Translations under genes and position numbers: made by a program
Source: Strongylocentrotus droebachiensis
Taxonomy: Eukaryota > Echinodermata > Echinoidea > Camarodonta > Strongylocentrotidae
Assembly (NCBI GenBank): GCA_035222895.1
Contig: JAVYIG010006797.1
Location: 1 to 64,000, forward strand
Direction of reading: 5' to 3'
Length of the DNA stretch: 64,000 bases
Shown here: positions 36,515-49,228 of the stretch, one piece after another
Position numbering within the stretch: the stretch's first letter is position 1
How the letters are laid out: each line of letters begins with the position of its first letter
Notes under the pieces: model-generated
Told to the model about the DNA's origin: nothing
The model's database searches: none
What the model saw: only the letters and a program-made list of their open reading frames with translations

Positions 36515-39500
36515 CTGTTGATAATAAAGTGAGAGAATTGTTCAGTTAAAGTATATAGGAAGTTTTGCAATATTCTTGAACATTTATAACAAACGAAATG
36601 TATTCTATCATGGACGAAACTCAGAGCCCATTGTTTTAATTTAATAATAATTTTCATTTTCATACATATCTGGAGATATTATAATCAAAAGGATGTCATG
36701 ATGAGAAGTGCCAATCTACAATACAAGAAGTTATGGCTTTGGCTTTGTTATTAATAAGGAAATCTGAGTTATGCAACACTGTTCTCAGTCAAACTGGGTA
36801 AAAAGATGAAGAAAAGCTAAGAATGCAACCACTGCCTCTGTTCGTAACTCTAAAACATTTATACTAATTGTGCATTAAGTTATGAAAACTCACCTGTTGT
36901 AGGTAAGCTTGTGTCATCTGTAAAATAAAGACATTTAAGAATGATTTAGTAAATATATATTATATAAATAAATACATTCTTTATGTACAGTATGATTAAA
37001 GACGGTGTGGGTTTCAATTGGTGCACATCGGTAGAAAATCCTGTATCAATCTTTTCACTGTTATAATAAAATTTAATTTGAATGCTATTCTCACAAGAAA
37101 ATGTATGTAATATGAAAAATGGGAAGTGAATTATCATACACCTCATAGATGTCACTACAGTAGACCAGGAAGAAGGAGAGCTGTAGAAATCTTGCTTAGT
37201 GAGTATTGATGAAGCAACAAGACAAATGAGCTGGGTATACACAGGTTGGGGACAGCTCAGCTAGCTCAGCGTTAGTGCAGACTGGGCCTTGAGCGGCAAT
37301 TACCTTTTAAAAGTCTAGTTCAAGCTACTTATCGGCCCCAAAAAGGACTAGAATTTCACGTTTGTAGCATTTCATCTCTTGAAAATGTCAACATAACCAG
37401 TACAAGAGGTACTCATAGGTGCGATTAAAAAGGAATTCAATTTACAATCAATTCAGCTCTCATAGCTTACTCTGGCTTGACTTTCTGCTAAATCCAAGAT
37501 TATTCATTAATTGCATTACTTTTACTCTTAAGAAATTATTTTTAATTTACAATGATTTCCCCCAAAACATGGTTGACAAAGGGGGACTAATTTAATGAAG
37601 AAAACCTGTATGAATGTACTTACTGAGAGGCCATAACGATGTGCAATCATTCTCTGGTAGGTTCTCACATGAACTCAGGCCAAGGCTGCGTATCTTATCA
37701 GGAAGAGGGTCAAGGAATCGGTTGACCAGCTGGGCCCACTCTGGACACATGCTCTGAACAATCTCACAATCCTCCCTACAAACATCAACAACAAATGAAA
37801 AAGAATTAGAATGGAAAAAAACACCTTTTTTTAGAAGGAACCCTTATCAAATCCAGCATGAAAACTGAAATCATTTAAAATTCAACTTTCCTTAGTCAGA
37901 ATGGAAAATAAAAATGCTACCTGTCCCTCGATCCCAAATAATAGGGCATAAATTTGTCAAAATGCATACCGGTAATGGTCATTGGAAAGCACTAATTACT
38001 GGTCATTGGCAATTTCTAATGGCCTGCCGGGTGACTGTCTAGATCTATCTTTGTCACTCAAGTCTTGGTATACATGATTAGATTTGAGGTGAGGTTGATT
38101 TATCTAATCACACAGATCTAGCATCACTTAAAAACAAACAATCATGCACATCACCTCTTTGGGCATTATAGTATGAGATATCCATGGGTGCGTTTATCGT
38201 GTTTTGCCACTAGATATGTACATATCGAACCCCACTATACGAATGTGATTTTCGGGATGTCGCGTTTATCGTCTCTTCACGATTCAAAATAAAGGCCTTG
38301 TCTCTGCGCAGCTGCTTTGCGCCGTTTGACCCTGGAAGCAGACAGTTTCTCAGAGGTCAACTACACACACATGCTTGTACAACAACATGACACAACACAT
38401 GGCGCGCGCTAGCCTTCCGAACCGGAAATTAACCTGGGAAGGTCCGATTTGTATGTGGGGTTCAAAATAGCTTTGCGTTTATCATCTCTCAGAAACGTGA
38501 TTCTGGCTGTTTGTCACATTCATAATGTACCCTTTTCGGCGTTACAATATGCCAATATCTAAAGACGTTTGAAAAAGGCTTTGCGTTTATCACCTTAAAA
38601 ATTTGCCTGAAAGACGTTTGAGAAACCTGATTCTAGGCAAAAAATTGGTCAATAAATGCACCCCATGATTGTTACCTTCCACATAGACAAAACATTGTTG
38701 GCTATCACCTTAGATGCCACACTCCTCTAAAGGTAACTTGGATAATACTTACTAACTCCCTTAATGACATATAATATTTGTTTCCAACTGTAAAGCTAGA
38801 AAGGTTAGCATGCATGAAATGTTCGGGAATTTGCAAGTGTTTTAAAATTGGGGAAAGTTTCATGCCGGAAAATACTTGAATCCCAACTGATACAACAAAA
38901 CTGTTTTCTTTCCTTAAATTTTGCGAAAATTTCTTGCTGTGAAAATTGCTGTCAAGAAAAATATCATGTTGTAAAAGATTCTGGTTCACAGCATTGTTGA
39001 GGTCACTTACTTGCAGATTTTTTGTCCCCTTGGCTTCTGGCCCACCACTTGACACTTGGGATGCGTCGCGTGGCACAGCAGCTCCCTGATCCCAGCCTGA
39101 CAGTCTTCAGGCATGCTCGTCATGGTCTTACTCGACAGGATCTCAGACAGCTTGTTGTCCAGGGCGAGAGGCTCGTCCCCGTGACCGTTCACAAAGATGT
39201 AGTATGGACTGGAAGGTAGCTGGTTGTGACAGGTGGCACCGTTGTACGCGGCACAATAGCTGGTGAGAAAAGAGACAGAGGTTTTAAACATAGAGATTTG
39301 TAAGAGTCACATACATGTACGCTCTCGCTAAAAGCAAGGTTTTGCTCATGACAGTTCACAAAGATGCAGTAGGGAACAGTTGCAGGTGGTTGCATTTCTG
39401 TAACTACTGAAGAACAACAAATTCAAGTCAACAGAACATAAATTTCTCCTTTTTGTTTCCATGACTGGATTAATTTGATATATTCATTTGGTTGCAGAAT

Positions 39501-42500
39501 TTTCAACACCTTGCATTGTGCCAGGTCTAAATTATATGACATAAAGGTATTATAAGCAGGTAAAGACCAGTTTTGGAAACGCCCCTCTCTCAAAAAATGA
39601 AATTGTAGCTCTTATTACTAAACATGAGAAAGAATATGTTTTGACTAATACATGATCATACAAATTTTGCCGAGAAACTGCCTACTAATTGATATATTTG
39701 GTAAATTATTATATCTATTTAGACCTGGTAGATATACGCACGTGTCGCACACGTGTGGCGTAGTCCCATATACAACTTTTTGTGTACAGTGCTTGTAACT
39801 TTATCAAGACTGGGCCAAATTTCTTGCAGTACACACCAATACTTATATGCGAGATGATCAACCTTTTCTGATCGATTCCACGTTTCTTTTACAATACAAT
39901 TGCATGACCATACATGTAAGTGGTCTATATCTTTAAGTATAGTCTCCGACCATGATCATGCAGACACAATGTATTACGATGGACAAGGGTTCGTGTCATA
40001 AACTTGTCAGTTTGGTGACTTACCTCGGGCGAACTCCTGTGACTGTCACCACTCCATATTTTGCTGCAAACTTATCCTCGTTCTTGATAACATTCCGGTA
40101 AAAACAGGAGTATGTTGCGGACTGGGTTACATTGATGACGATCATTTCCTTACCCGTCCATTGCTACAAATAAGAGATAACCATGTTAATATAATATATT
40201 TTTTCCTCCGACTTCTGACTTTTCTTACAGATCAAGCATAATATCTGAAACACTGGGAATAATGCCTAAAATATGTTTACATTTTCTTCCCATTAAGCCT
40301 CTACATATTATCATATTGGACATACAACTTCAAAAATGTATAACTTTCCTATTTCTAATCGATTATTGCTCAAGCTGTCACTGTTTTAATACACAGCTTC
40401 AAAAATTAATGAAGTGTAGTAGAGTACTGCATATGTGTATAGCAGCCACACTATATAAATTGATCTAATTATAAATAATTTTTATCATCATTAATATTTC
40501 AGGGATATTTGCAATGGCATTCATGTATGGTTCTGTTCTAGTAAGACTTGAAAATCAATCTGAATATTTGGGAATTTGAAGAGCAGAGAGTTAATAAGGA
40601 AAAGAGTTGCCAATTTGTGGCTGATTGATAGCACCTTCACTTTTTTTTTTTTTTTGGCTAAAACTTTCACTGACCTGTTTCTCTCCTTTTTCTGCTTCTA
40701 TTAAAACCAAGTTCATATCAAGGTTGACTTGCCCTTTAAATAAGGAGGTGTCAGAGCATCCAATCAGAACATGGCCTAAAAACTAGGATCCCAGTTTAAG
40801 AAAGAGAGCCGGGCCAGTACTTACCGGAAGGGGTTCTAAGTTCTTGAACCAAGCTACCCTAGGGGGTGGTGAGGCTTCGACCGTACAGCTCAGGTTGAGC
40901 AGCTGGCCATACCCTACACTATGGTCATCAGGTCCTTTCACTATGGTAGGTGCCACTACAAAGAAAACAATATTGTCATGAGGGAAATGATTTCAGTTGT
41001 CAGAAAAATACAAGTTTTGTAGCAAAATGTGTTGAATATCCAAGATATATGACCTCTCTCTAATACAGTGAAACCTGTCTATAAAGACCACCCAAGGAAA
41101 CAAAAAAGTGGTCTTTATAGGCAGGTGATCTTTATGTACACTACAGGTTTCTTTAGAACAAGTTTCAATGGGAAACCATTTTCGAGGGAAACAATAAATG
41201 TGGTTTGGTGGACAGGTGATCTTTGTAGACAGGTGGTCACTATTTTAGCAGGTTTGACTGTAACAATATTGAACTTGCACAGACAGAAGGCCTACATAAT
41301 ACTAGAACAATAACTATCGGTATGTTTTCTTCACTCCACAATAACAATCATAGAAGGGAATATTGTAAAGAAAATAAAGAATTAAATACCGATAATAGAT
41401 ATAAACAAGATAATTTAAACGTTACATTTCGTCTTTGACTCGCTACACCTACTTACTCAGAACAACCAGGTGGACAGGAGGGGATGCAGTTTTGCCAAAC
41501 TGATTCCGCACCACACATGTGTAAACGCCTGCATGCTCTAAGCTGGCTCCTGTAAATAAAATGCAAAAACATATTCGTAATCTATTAATTCAAAAGGGCA
41601 TAGTTTTTCTAGTCTATTTTATAAATGCAACATATTTTCATTGACTGCTCTATCCCTGCTACATCTGAAAGAAAGATGTATGTGGGCAGTTCCAAACTAG
41701 TTTGTCTGATATGGAGTGTTGACACTTGGTATGCTGTAACCTTGGGCAGCATTTCACAGAAAAGGTGTAAGTGAACTTTGCCAATATAATTTAGTAGTGC
41801 TAGATAAATCGAATTATCACCATCATCAATCGCCTCCTCATCATTATTATCATCATCATCCTCCTCATCTAATCATTATTATAATTATTATCACTATTAT
41901 AATCCCAATGAAATTAAGTCATAAAATGAACCCCTAAATCAATGGGATGCTGAAGAAATTATGATGGTTTCTTGAGATGCGGCATTGTAACATTAAGCTT
42001 GGTCCACTTTCAAAAATACATGTACATGTACATGTATGAGCCATTATATTTGCCTCCTGCAAAGGATGTGTAAAATACTTCATGAAAGGAAATGACTACG
42101 GTTAGAAATGATTAATTAACCCTCTTTCCTCTTTCTAGCGTTGATTGACTAATGGAACATACAATGGTCTGCCACAGTTGACTTTTGTCACACACATGCA
42201 GTCTATATGTAACAAATACAGTCAAACCTGTCTATAAAGACCACCCAAGGGAAACAGACAAAGTGGCTTCTGTAGCAGGTGGCCTTTCTAGACATTTTCT
42301 ACAACACACATTTCTCTCTCTAGGAGACAAAATGCATGGCCACAATAGACAGGTGGTCTTTATAGAGAGGCGGTCGCTAATACAGGTGTGACTGTACCTG
42401 TGTTTACTTCTAACATGAGTAAAAGTGTGAAAGTTTCTGGCTTCCATCCTTAGCAAATAAAAAGTCAAGTCGTACCGTTGATTTTGAGGGAGCTGGATCT

Positions 42501-45500
42501 GGGCTTTGATTTGATGGAGAAGAAGGCACTATCTCCTATGGGTATCCCGTTGAACTCCCACCAGATCTCGCTTCCAGCATCAACATGGCACTTGAGTCTC
42601 ACATCATCACCTAGCTCCACCGTCTTGTTCCTCAGCCCACTCTTCTCAATCACCGGTCCTGTATGTCAGGGTGGAAAATGAATCGGTCTGATATGATAAG
42701 CTTGGCATCAAGTTATAGAAATGTTAATAGTCTAGACATACATGTAATAATAATAATAGTTTGTTCTTATATAGCGCTTTTCAGGATTGCAAGCCCTCTC
42801 AAAGCGCTTTTACAGATATATATTATTACCCCGGTCATCGGATTCAGGCTTACCCGCACGCAATGTATGTACATTCTCCACTCCCTGGGGAGCATTCCAG
42901 CCAGGCGTCATTTTTACAAGCGCACACGTGCTCATCCAACCATATTAACTTTCGCATCCTACTGGGTACCCATTTAACACCTGGGTGGAGAGTGGAAAAT
43001 GTAGATCAATGTCTTCCAGTCCTACTTCTCAATCCCTGGCCCTTCCAGGTTGCAGTTGCTCTGTGTACTTAGTCAATTTTCTACAATAATCAAAATCCTT
43101 ACTTTAACCATAAAAAAAAAACACAAGTAGGGTATTGAAATTTCCCTATCATTACCCCTAAGGCTACTGGTAACCTAAATGTACAGTCAATTTAATTGTT
43201 ACTGTAACCATAACCCTAGAAATACATATTTGATGACAAAAAAGCCTGGATCAAATGTTAGGTCAACATGTCATAAGGTTCGTATGACACAAGCTCTGCA
43301 GTTGACTTCTAATACCAATAGAATTCCAAACTTCAACCTACACTATACTTTCTTTCTGACACTAAAAACTAACCTAAAACCCAGTTGTAGCACTAACCAT
43401 TAATGCCATTAAACCTGAAGCGCTTATAATGCTGTATATCTTTGACAAACTAAATCCCGGAGCTTATTTTGAAGGAGCATGTTAGATTACTCTCAAATTG
43501 AATACATGTAAATGCATATGAATCTAATTACATGCAGTAACCATACTTTCCACACTCGCAATACATTGCTTGAAAATTCTGATAAACAATTTTCAAACCA
43601 CTACAGAATAAAACACCTACAAAATGCTTATTCCCCACAGCTAATAGAGTACACATAGTCGTACGTCAATGGAAGTTGTGCTCGATCAGAGGTCAAATTC
43701 ATGGAGCACTGAAAAAGTTCCCCACAATAGATTTTGAATGAGTGGGAACTACATGTATGTGGAGTTCCATAAATTGACCTTTGAGCGTGGTATGCGTGCA
43801 TGTGTTGCAACTGCACGTCTCCCATCTTAATACGCTTCAATATTCTCTATTTGTTCTTACGTGATCCAGCAACAGAGTCTAAGGGTGGCCTCGGTTGTTG
43901 CATCTCCTCGGGTGGTTCATCCTCGTCTTCCGGAACACTTGTCGTAGCTCCATGAGTTAATAAATAATCTTTTTCAATAGTACTACTCCCTCTGTTGCCA
44001 ACCTCTGATGTCGGTAATGTCTGATTGCCATTTGCATTCGTGGTTAAACTTCTAATAATGCTTTCACTTAATATTGTACTTCTTGACGATGTGGGGCGTA
44101 ATGTCTGTGATGTCGCTGACAGTGATGGCGACAGAGTTCTTGTTGCGTCTTTCGCAACTTGTGGCGGGGTTTCGGCAGTGGAGTCCGATTCTGATGCCAT
44201 GTTAGTGGCATACAATGTTGTTGATATGGCTGATGGTGAAGCATCTGTGCTGTTGTGAGTGTTGCTGCCATCTTGAGTTGTTGATATTGTTGTTGTCTGG
44301 AGAGGGTTGCCCGGGACAGACTGACCAGCTTTCTGCCTGGGAGACACAACAGTATCTGCAAGGATTGACCAAAAAAAAGATGCAATGAAAACAAGTGAGA
44401 AATACAAATTGCTTTACATAGCATACAGGTTTACAAACCAAACTTGTACAGCAAAGAGGTACTATTTTTGTTGCTATGACAGGTAAGCATCATGCAAGCT
44501 TTAGTATAATCACAGTTACTATTAGAGGAAAAGCATGGCGCACAGATTGTCTGAATTGTAAGAACTTGTAGTACAATAATTCTTAATTTTCTTTGAAAAT
44601 CAATTACCTCCTTTCGATTAGAGGGGAAAAAGTGCCACACATCTATCACAAGATGACAGTGTTTATTTATGGCAGTGTTTATGGTAAACACATATACAAT
44701 ACAATATATACAATATAATTTGCTTAGATTTTAAACAGATTTTGAACCAATTTTCACATTAAATTAGTTGGTGTTAAATGAGAAAACACCTATAGAGTAT
44801 GGATAATATATTTGGGTGGGCACACAATTAGTACATACATGTACATTGGGTGTGAAATAAACTGAACTTGAACTTGAACTTGATGTACATATTATATACC
44901 GGTAACTGTATGTTAACGCCCTACTCATCTCCAATCTACATGGATGTATGTTCTACTAATGTACATGTACTACAAATCAAATACAAGTACAGCATACACT
45001 TAAAAATGTACATTGCATACCTGTAGATGTCATGTAGACCCACATGTACATGTATTTTACCTCACAACAACAAAATGAGGCTTTTTCACTGCTGGTATTC
45101 TCAAATATTCATTTTACGGTCATGAGTCCACCCAAATATTTGCTTTCCCACAAACATTTCAATAACACGCAGTGTATTGAGTATTGACACATCCACATTA
45201 CGCCAAGCATAAAATATGTTAATTGCACGGCCTTCTACCAATGTTATTTGTTTACTTTTCTCCAAATTTAGCAGCAAAACATGTAAACATGATTGTTATT
45301 GGAAATCAGAGGTTTCGAACAGAGGAAGAAGATAATTGCTAGATTGAATGGAGCTGTGAAGTACAAAAATAATTTCATGAACATGCTTTTGATTTTTACA
45401 CTGTTACCCTATAAATTATGCTCTTGAGATTAATGTTATTGTACTTGGCAATAGTGTCAGGACCTTAGAAATGATTAATTTCAATTTATATTCAGAAATA

Positions 45501-48500
45501 TTAAAATGTATGCTTGAATCTCATGTTTTAATGGATTCATGTATAAAATGTATGTTGTCAAGATTTTGACTTTATACAGCCATGGTAACACAATGTTTAC
45601 AAACGTAGAGCTTGCTAGAGGCTTGTCTGACATAGCACCAACTAACAAATTTAGACTATATCATTACTATCAAAATACAATAATTTGTAATGATTGACTA
45701 CGGTAGACAAGTTGTAAGTTCATTGACAGGGACCATCTTGGGTATAAGAGTCTGTAAATTTGAATGCATTTATGAAATCTATTATTAGCTTCATCATTCA
45801 TTGTAGGTATGTAAATGTACATTTGATGTTAATGTTGAAATGGAGTGCATACATGTACGTGGCATTAAGTCATGAAAAGGAACCATCAATCAATCCATCA
45901 TTAATGTCTCGTCTCCCCCCTGCTGCTTGCTACCCCCAAAGAGGGCCTAAAATCATATTGACACACCCTCAAGTGAAGTTAAAACCACTTTGGGGGGTAC
46001 AGAAATACATACATCAACAGAACACTAGAAAAAAACTAGAAAACATAATTACACGTTGTGCGTACTACAGAATTCTTCATTTACGTACATGTCTAAAGTC
46101 TATTACCTCAGACACACTGCCAGACTGACACCAACATACAAAAATACCTGTGAACTATTATGTTTATTGGTCACGAGACTCTCCTCGCTTCTACGTTAAC
46201 GCATGCAGGGCAGCGACGAGTGGCGCATTTATACCGGTATGCACAACTCATACCGGTATAAATGCGCCCCTCACCAAAAAAAAGAAGATAAAAAAATAAC
46301 TATCAAACACCGATGGTTTCTTATGGGTTTTTCCATTAGTGTACATGTAAATGACAGTCGATGGTTTTTCAAAATGGTTTTGTTGGGCTGTGTGAAATGG
46401 GCAAAGTACAGAACTGTATGAAAGGGGTAGTGTGTGGGTGGACCTCGTTATCTCAAGGAATTCAGGATTATGTAACATATGTACACTGTAGAAGGAACTT
46501 TAGCAAAAACAACTCAGAATATGTGACTACAGTAAAAGAAAAAAATATAACAATTGTCCCTTTTATACTTCAAAAGAAATAATTTTGTATCAATTGATTA
46601 AACAATTCCCAGTACCGGTACTTGTTTTTGATTTTCATGGGGGTTCTATGATACATCACAACAGGTACGTCATGTACATGTAAATTGTGTTTGCTGTAAG
46701 GCTACATGTTCATGCAGGCTAACTTCTAGTATAATTTTCTTTTTTTTTGGGGGGGGGGGGGGGGTATTAATCTCATACTTCTATGAACCATGTACAAACT
46801 TGAAACACTTTTATTTGTTTTCCTGTTTTCTTAAATAGTTCAAATGCAAATTTAAAATAGCACTAGAAACTGAAACTAGCTCTGAATCCCTGCTATAAAG
46901 TATAAATCAATACAGACTAAAGCTGCACAAAACAGTCTGCCTACAATATGTAACGTGTTTCGCCTCAATTCTATGTACACGTACATGTAGATGTAAATAT
47001 TAGAAACAGGAGAAAAACAGGTTCTAAATGATAAACATGCCACCCATGTATAAACACTTGAAGAATCTCAACAAGTCTGAAGAAGACTTGCATTCCACCA
47101 AAGGCCTACTGGTATGAATGATGATGTACTATGTAACATGTACAGTACTTCTGAGGGACTCAGACATACACATGTACATGTATTTTGTGACCATATGCAA
47201 AGATAATCAAACTATTGGCCAATAGACATGGGATCTTGTAGAGATAGATGCAGGCCTACATAAAATTGTTATGAAATCCGCTTTAGAATGACATAATGTA
47301 GAGACTGCACAAGAACTCTGAGATATATACTATGTATTTGTACATGTAAATACAACTCTTTGAGTTAAAAAATAATATTAAAGGTAATACAATTTTGAAA
47401 ATTGGTCGGATAGTGATTCTTAACGAATTGATTTAATTGGATGCCCCTGTGGATGTATTATAAGCATTAGAAAATTTAGCCCCTAAAACATTTCTGCTTT
47501 TGAGAAAAATTGAATAAAAAAAAATACCGGTGCTCCCGGTAAATTTTGATAAATTTCAAATAGCGCCTACGGCCGAACAATGGTGGCTGCGACCATGAAA
47601 ATCTCAGAATATGTACATGTATACAGTAGGTTTGCGGTTGCACCATGTGTGTGAGAGAGAGAGAGAGGTTTGAGGAGTCCTGAACAGGACTCTGACTCGG
47701 TAATCCATGCAAGCCGACACTTACAAGCAGCATCTATGTACATGTAGTTGTGATATATAATTTCCAAACGGGAATAGCTAATCGGTCGATTTTAGTCAAG
47801 AAAAATTGTTTAATAGCTTAATTAATATCTTGACCTTGAGAGGGAGCTATACATCATGAAGAGTTTATTATTTACAATTTCATAACTTTACACTCAATTT
47901 CAATCACGACATTGATCACTGAATATTGTAGGATCGCATATGCTTCCAATATGTTCATTTGAACCAAATTCATGACCTCATACCAAAACTTTGTATTACC
48001 TTTAATGCATTTTATTAGGAAATATGCCTCACAGTACATGTACATGTACTGTATCTTCATGTCTTCATTCAAAAGAATGAAGATAATAGGATGATATGTA
48101 GAAAAAAAATACCACAAATGTACACAATGTAAGTTTTCATGGAATATTGTCTGAACAATATATTTGTTATTTTTCTAAATATATTTTTCTAAACATCATT
48201 ATCACTTCTTATAAATACATGTTTTTTTTGTTTTTTTTGGAAGTGGATAGGGGGTAGAGAACAGGTTCAATATAATGTGGCAACAGTGGCATAATTGGCT
48301 TTTGATATGCACAATACATGTACCCCCCCCCCTTCCCGGCTGCAATCGACTCAAGCATTCTTGCTTATGATAGTGGGCCTCTGCATTTAACTTGATTATT
48401 TTACTTACCTCCATACTTTCAAGCTTTCAATTATATGCCTTTGTATGTGTGTGTATTTAAGTTGTCACTCTTTCTGTAAATCAATTATATTAAATGCTAT

Positions 48501-49182
48501 TTTTGTTATTTGAATGTTTTATATTTGATTTATCAATAAATGCAGAAACATCTTCTAAATAAATGTACACATACATGTTCAGTAGCCTTGGATGTCAAGC
48601 CATAATGCATGACATCTAAAACAAAAAAATATATTTTTAATTTGTTGTTGTTGTTTTTTGTTCTGTTCGTGTCTTGTGTCTTTATTTGTTTTGCTGTAGT
48701 TAAATAAAACCTGGTCCAAGTTGATTTTTCCATTATATATTTGAATGACCTGTCATTCTTTTTTATACAAATGTTATTTTAATGTACCATGTAAGTTACT
48801 GTAACACTTAGACATTTAGCAAACAAGATTTGCAATTACAAGTACATACACTGTATGATGACAAAACAATGACTTTACAAAAAGATATATATGTATCACT
48901 CGATTATCAATTATTTATATATGTTCCAAATACATTTATGTAAAAAGGGGGTTAAAGGGGGGAAGGGGGAAAAGGGGGAAAAGGGGAAAAATGGGGAAAA
49001 GGAGAAAAGGGGGGAGAAGGGGGAAAGAAAGGTGAATATCAAAAAAGAAGAAAAGCATAATGCATGAAACATGCACATGTACATGTAGGCTACATGTTGA
49101 CCTGTATACATGTATCACTTGTTTTTTGTCACAAACAACTCTACCACAATGCCCTTACACATGACATGGTGCACAGACATGG

Positions 49183-49228
<46 letters not shown>

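Larger units (their letters stand above)
36515..43860. other. MuSK-like introns 2-9
   Basis: The introns run from 379 bp (intron 9) to 1235 bp (intron 7). Beyond the elements listed separately I see no coding potential. A (CAT)n-type microsatellite lies at about 41815-41905. Confidence 0.6.

Noticed and set aside
38705-39076. 123-codon ORF overlapping exon 7
   Set aside because: Different frame from the CRD coding frame and crosses the donor site.
35301-40163. ROR identity for the kinase gene
   Set aside because: No kringle domain between CRD and membrane, and the juxtamembrane NPxY/LEYxRNN pattern is MuSK-type.
44356-44407. Signal-peptide-like extension upstream of exon 2 (YFSLVFIASFFWSILA)
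   Set aside because: It is the intron polypyrimidine tract read in frame, starts at TTG rather than ATG, and ends at a good acceptor whose phase matches exon 1.
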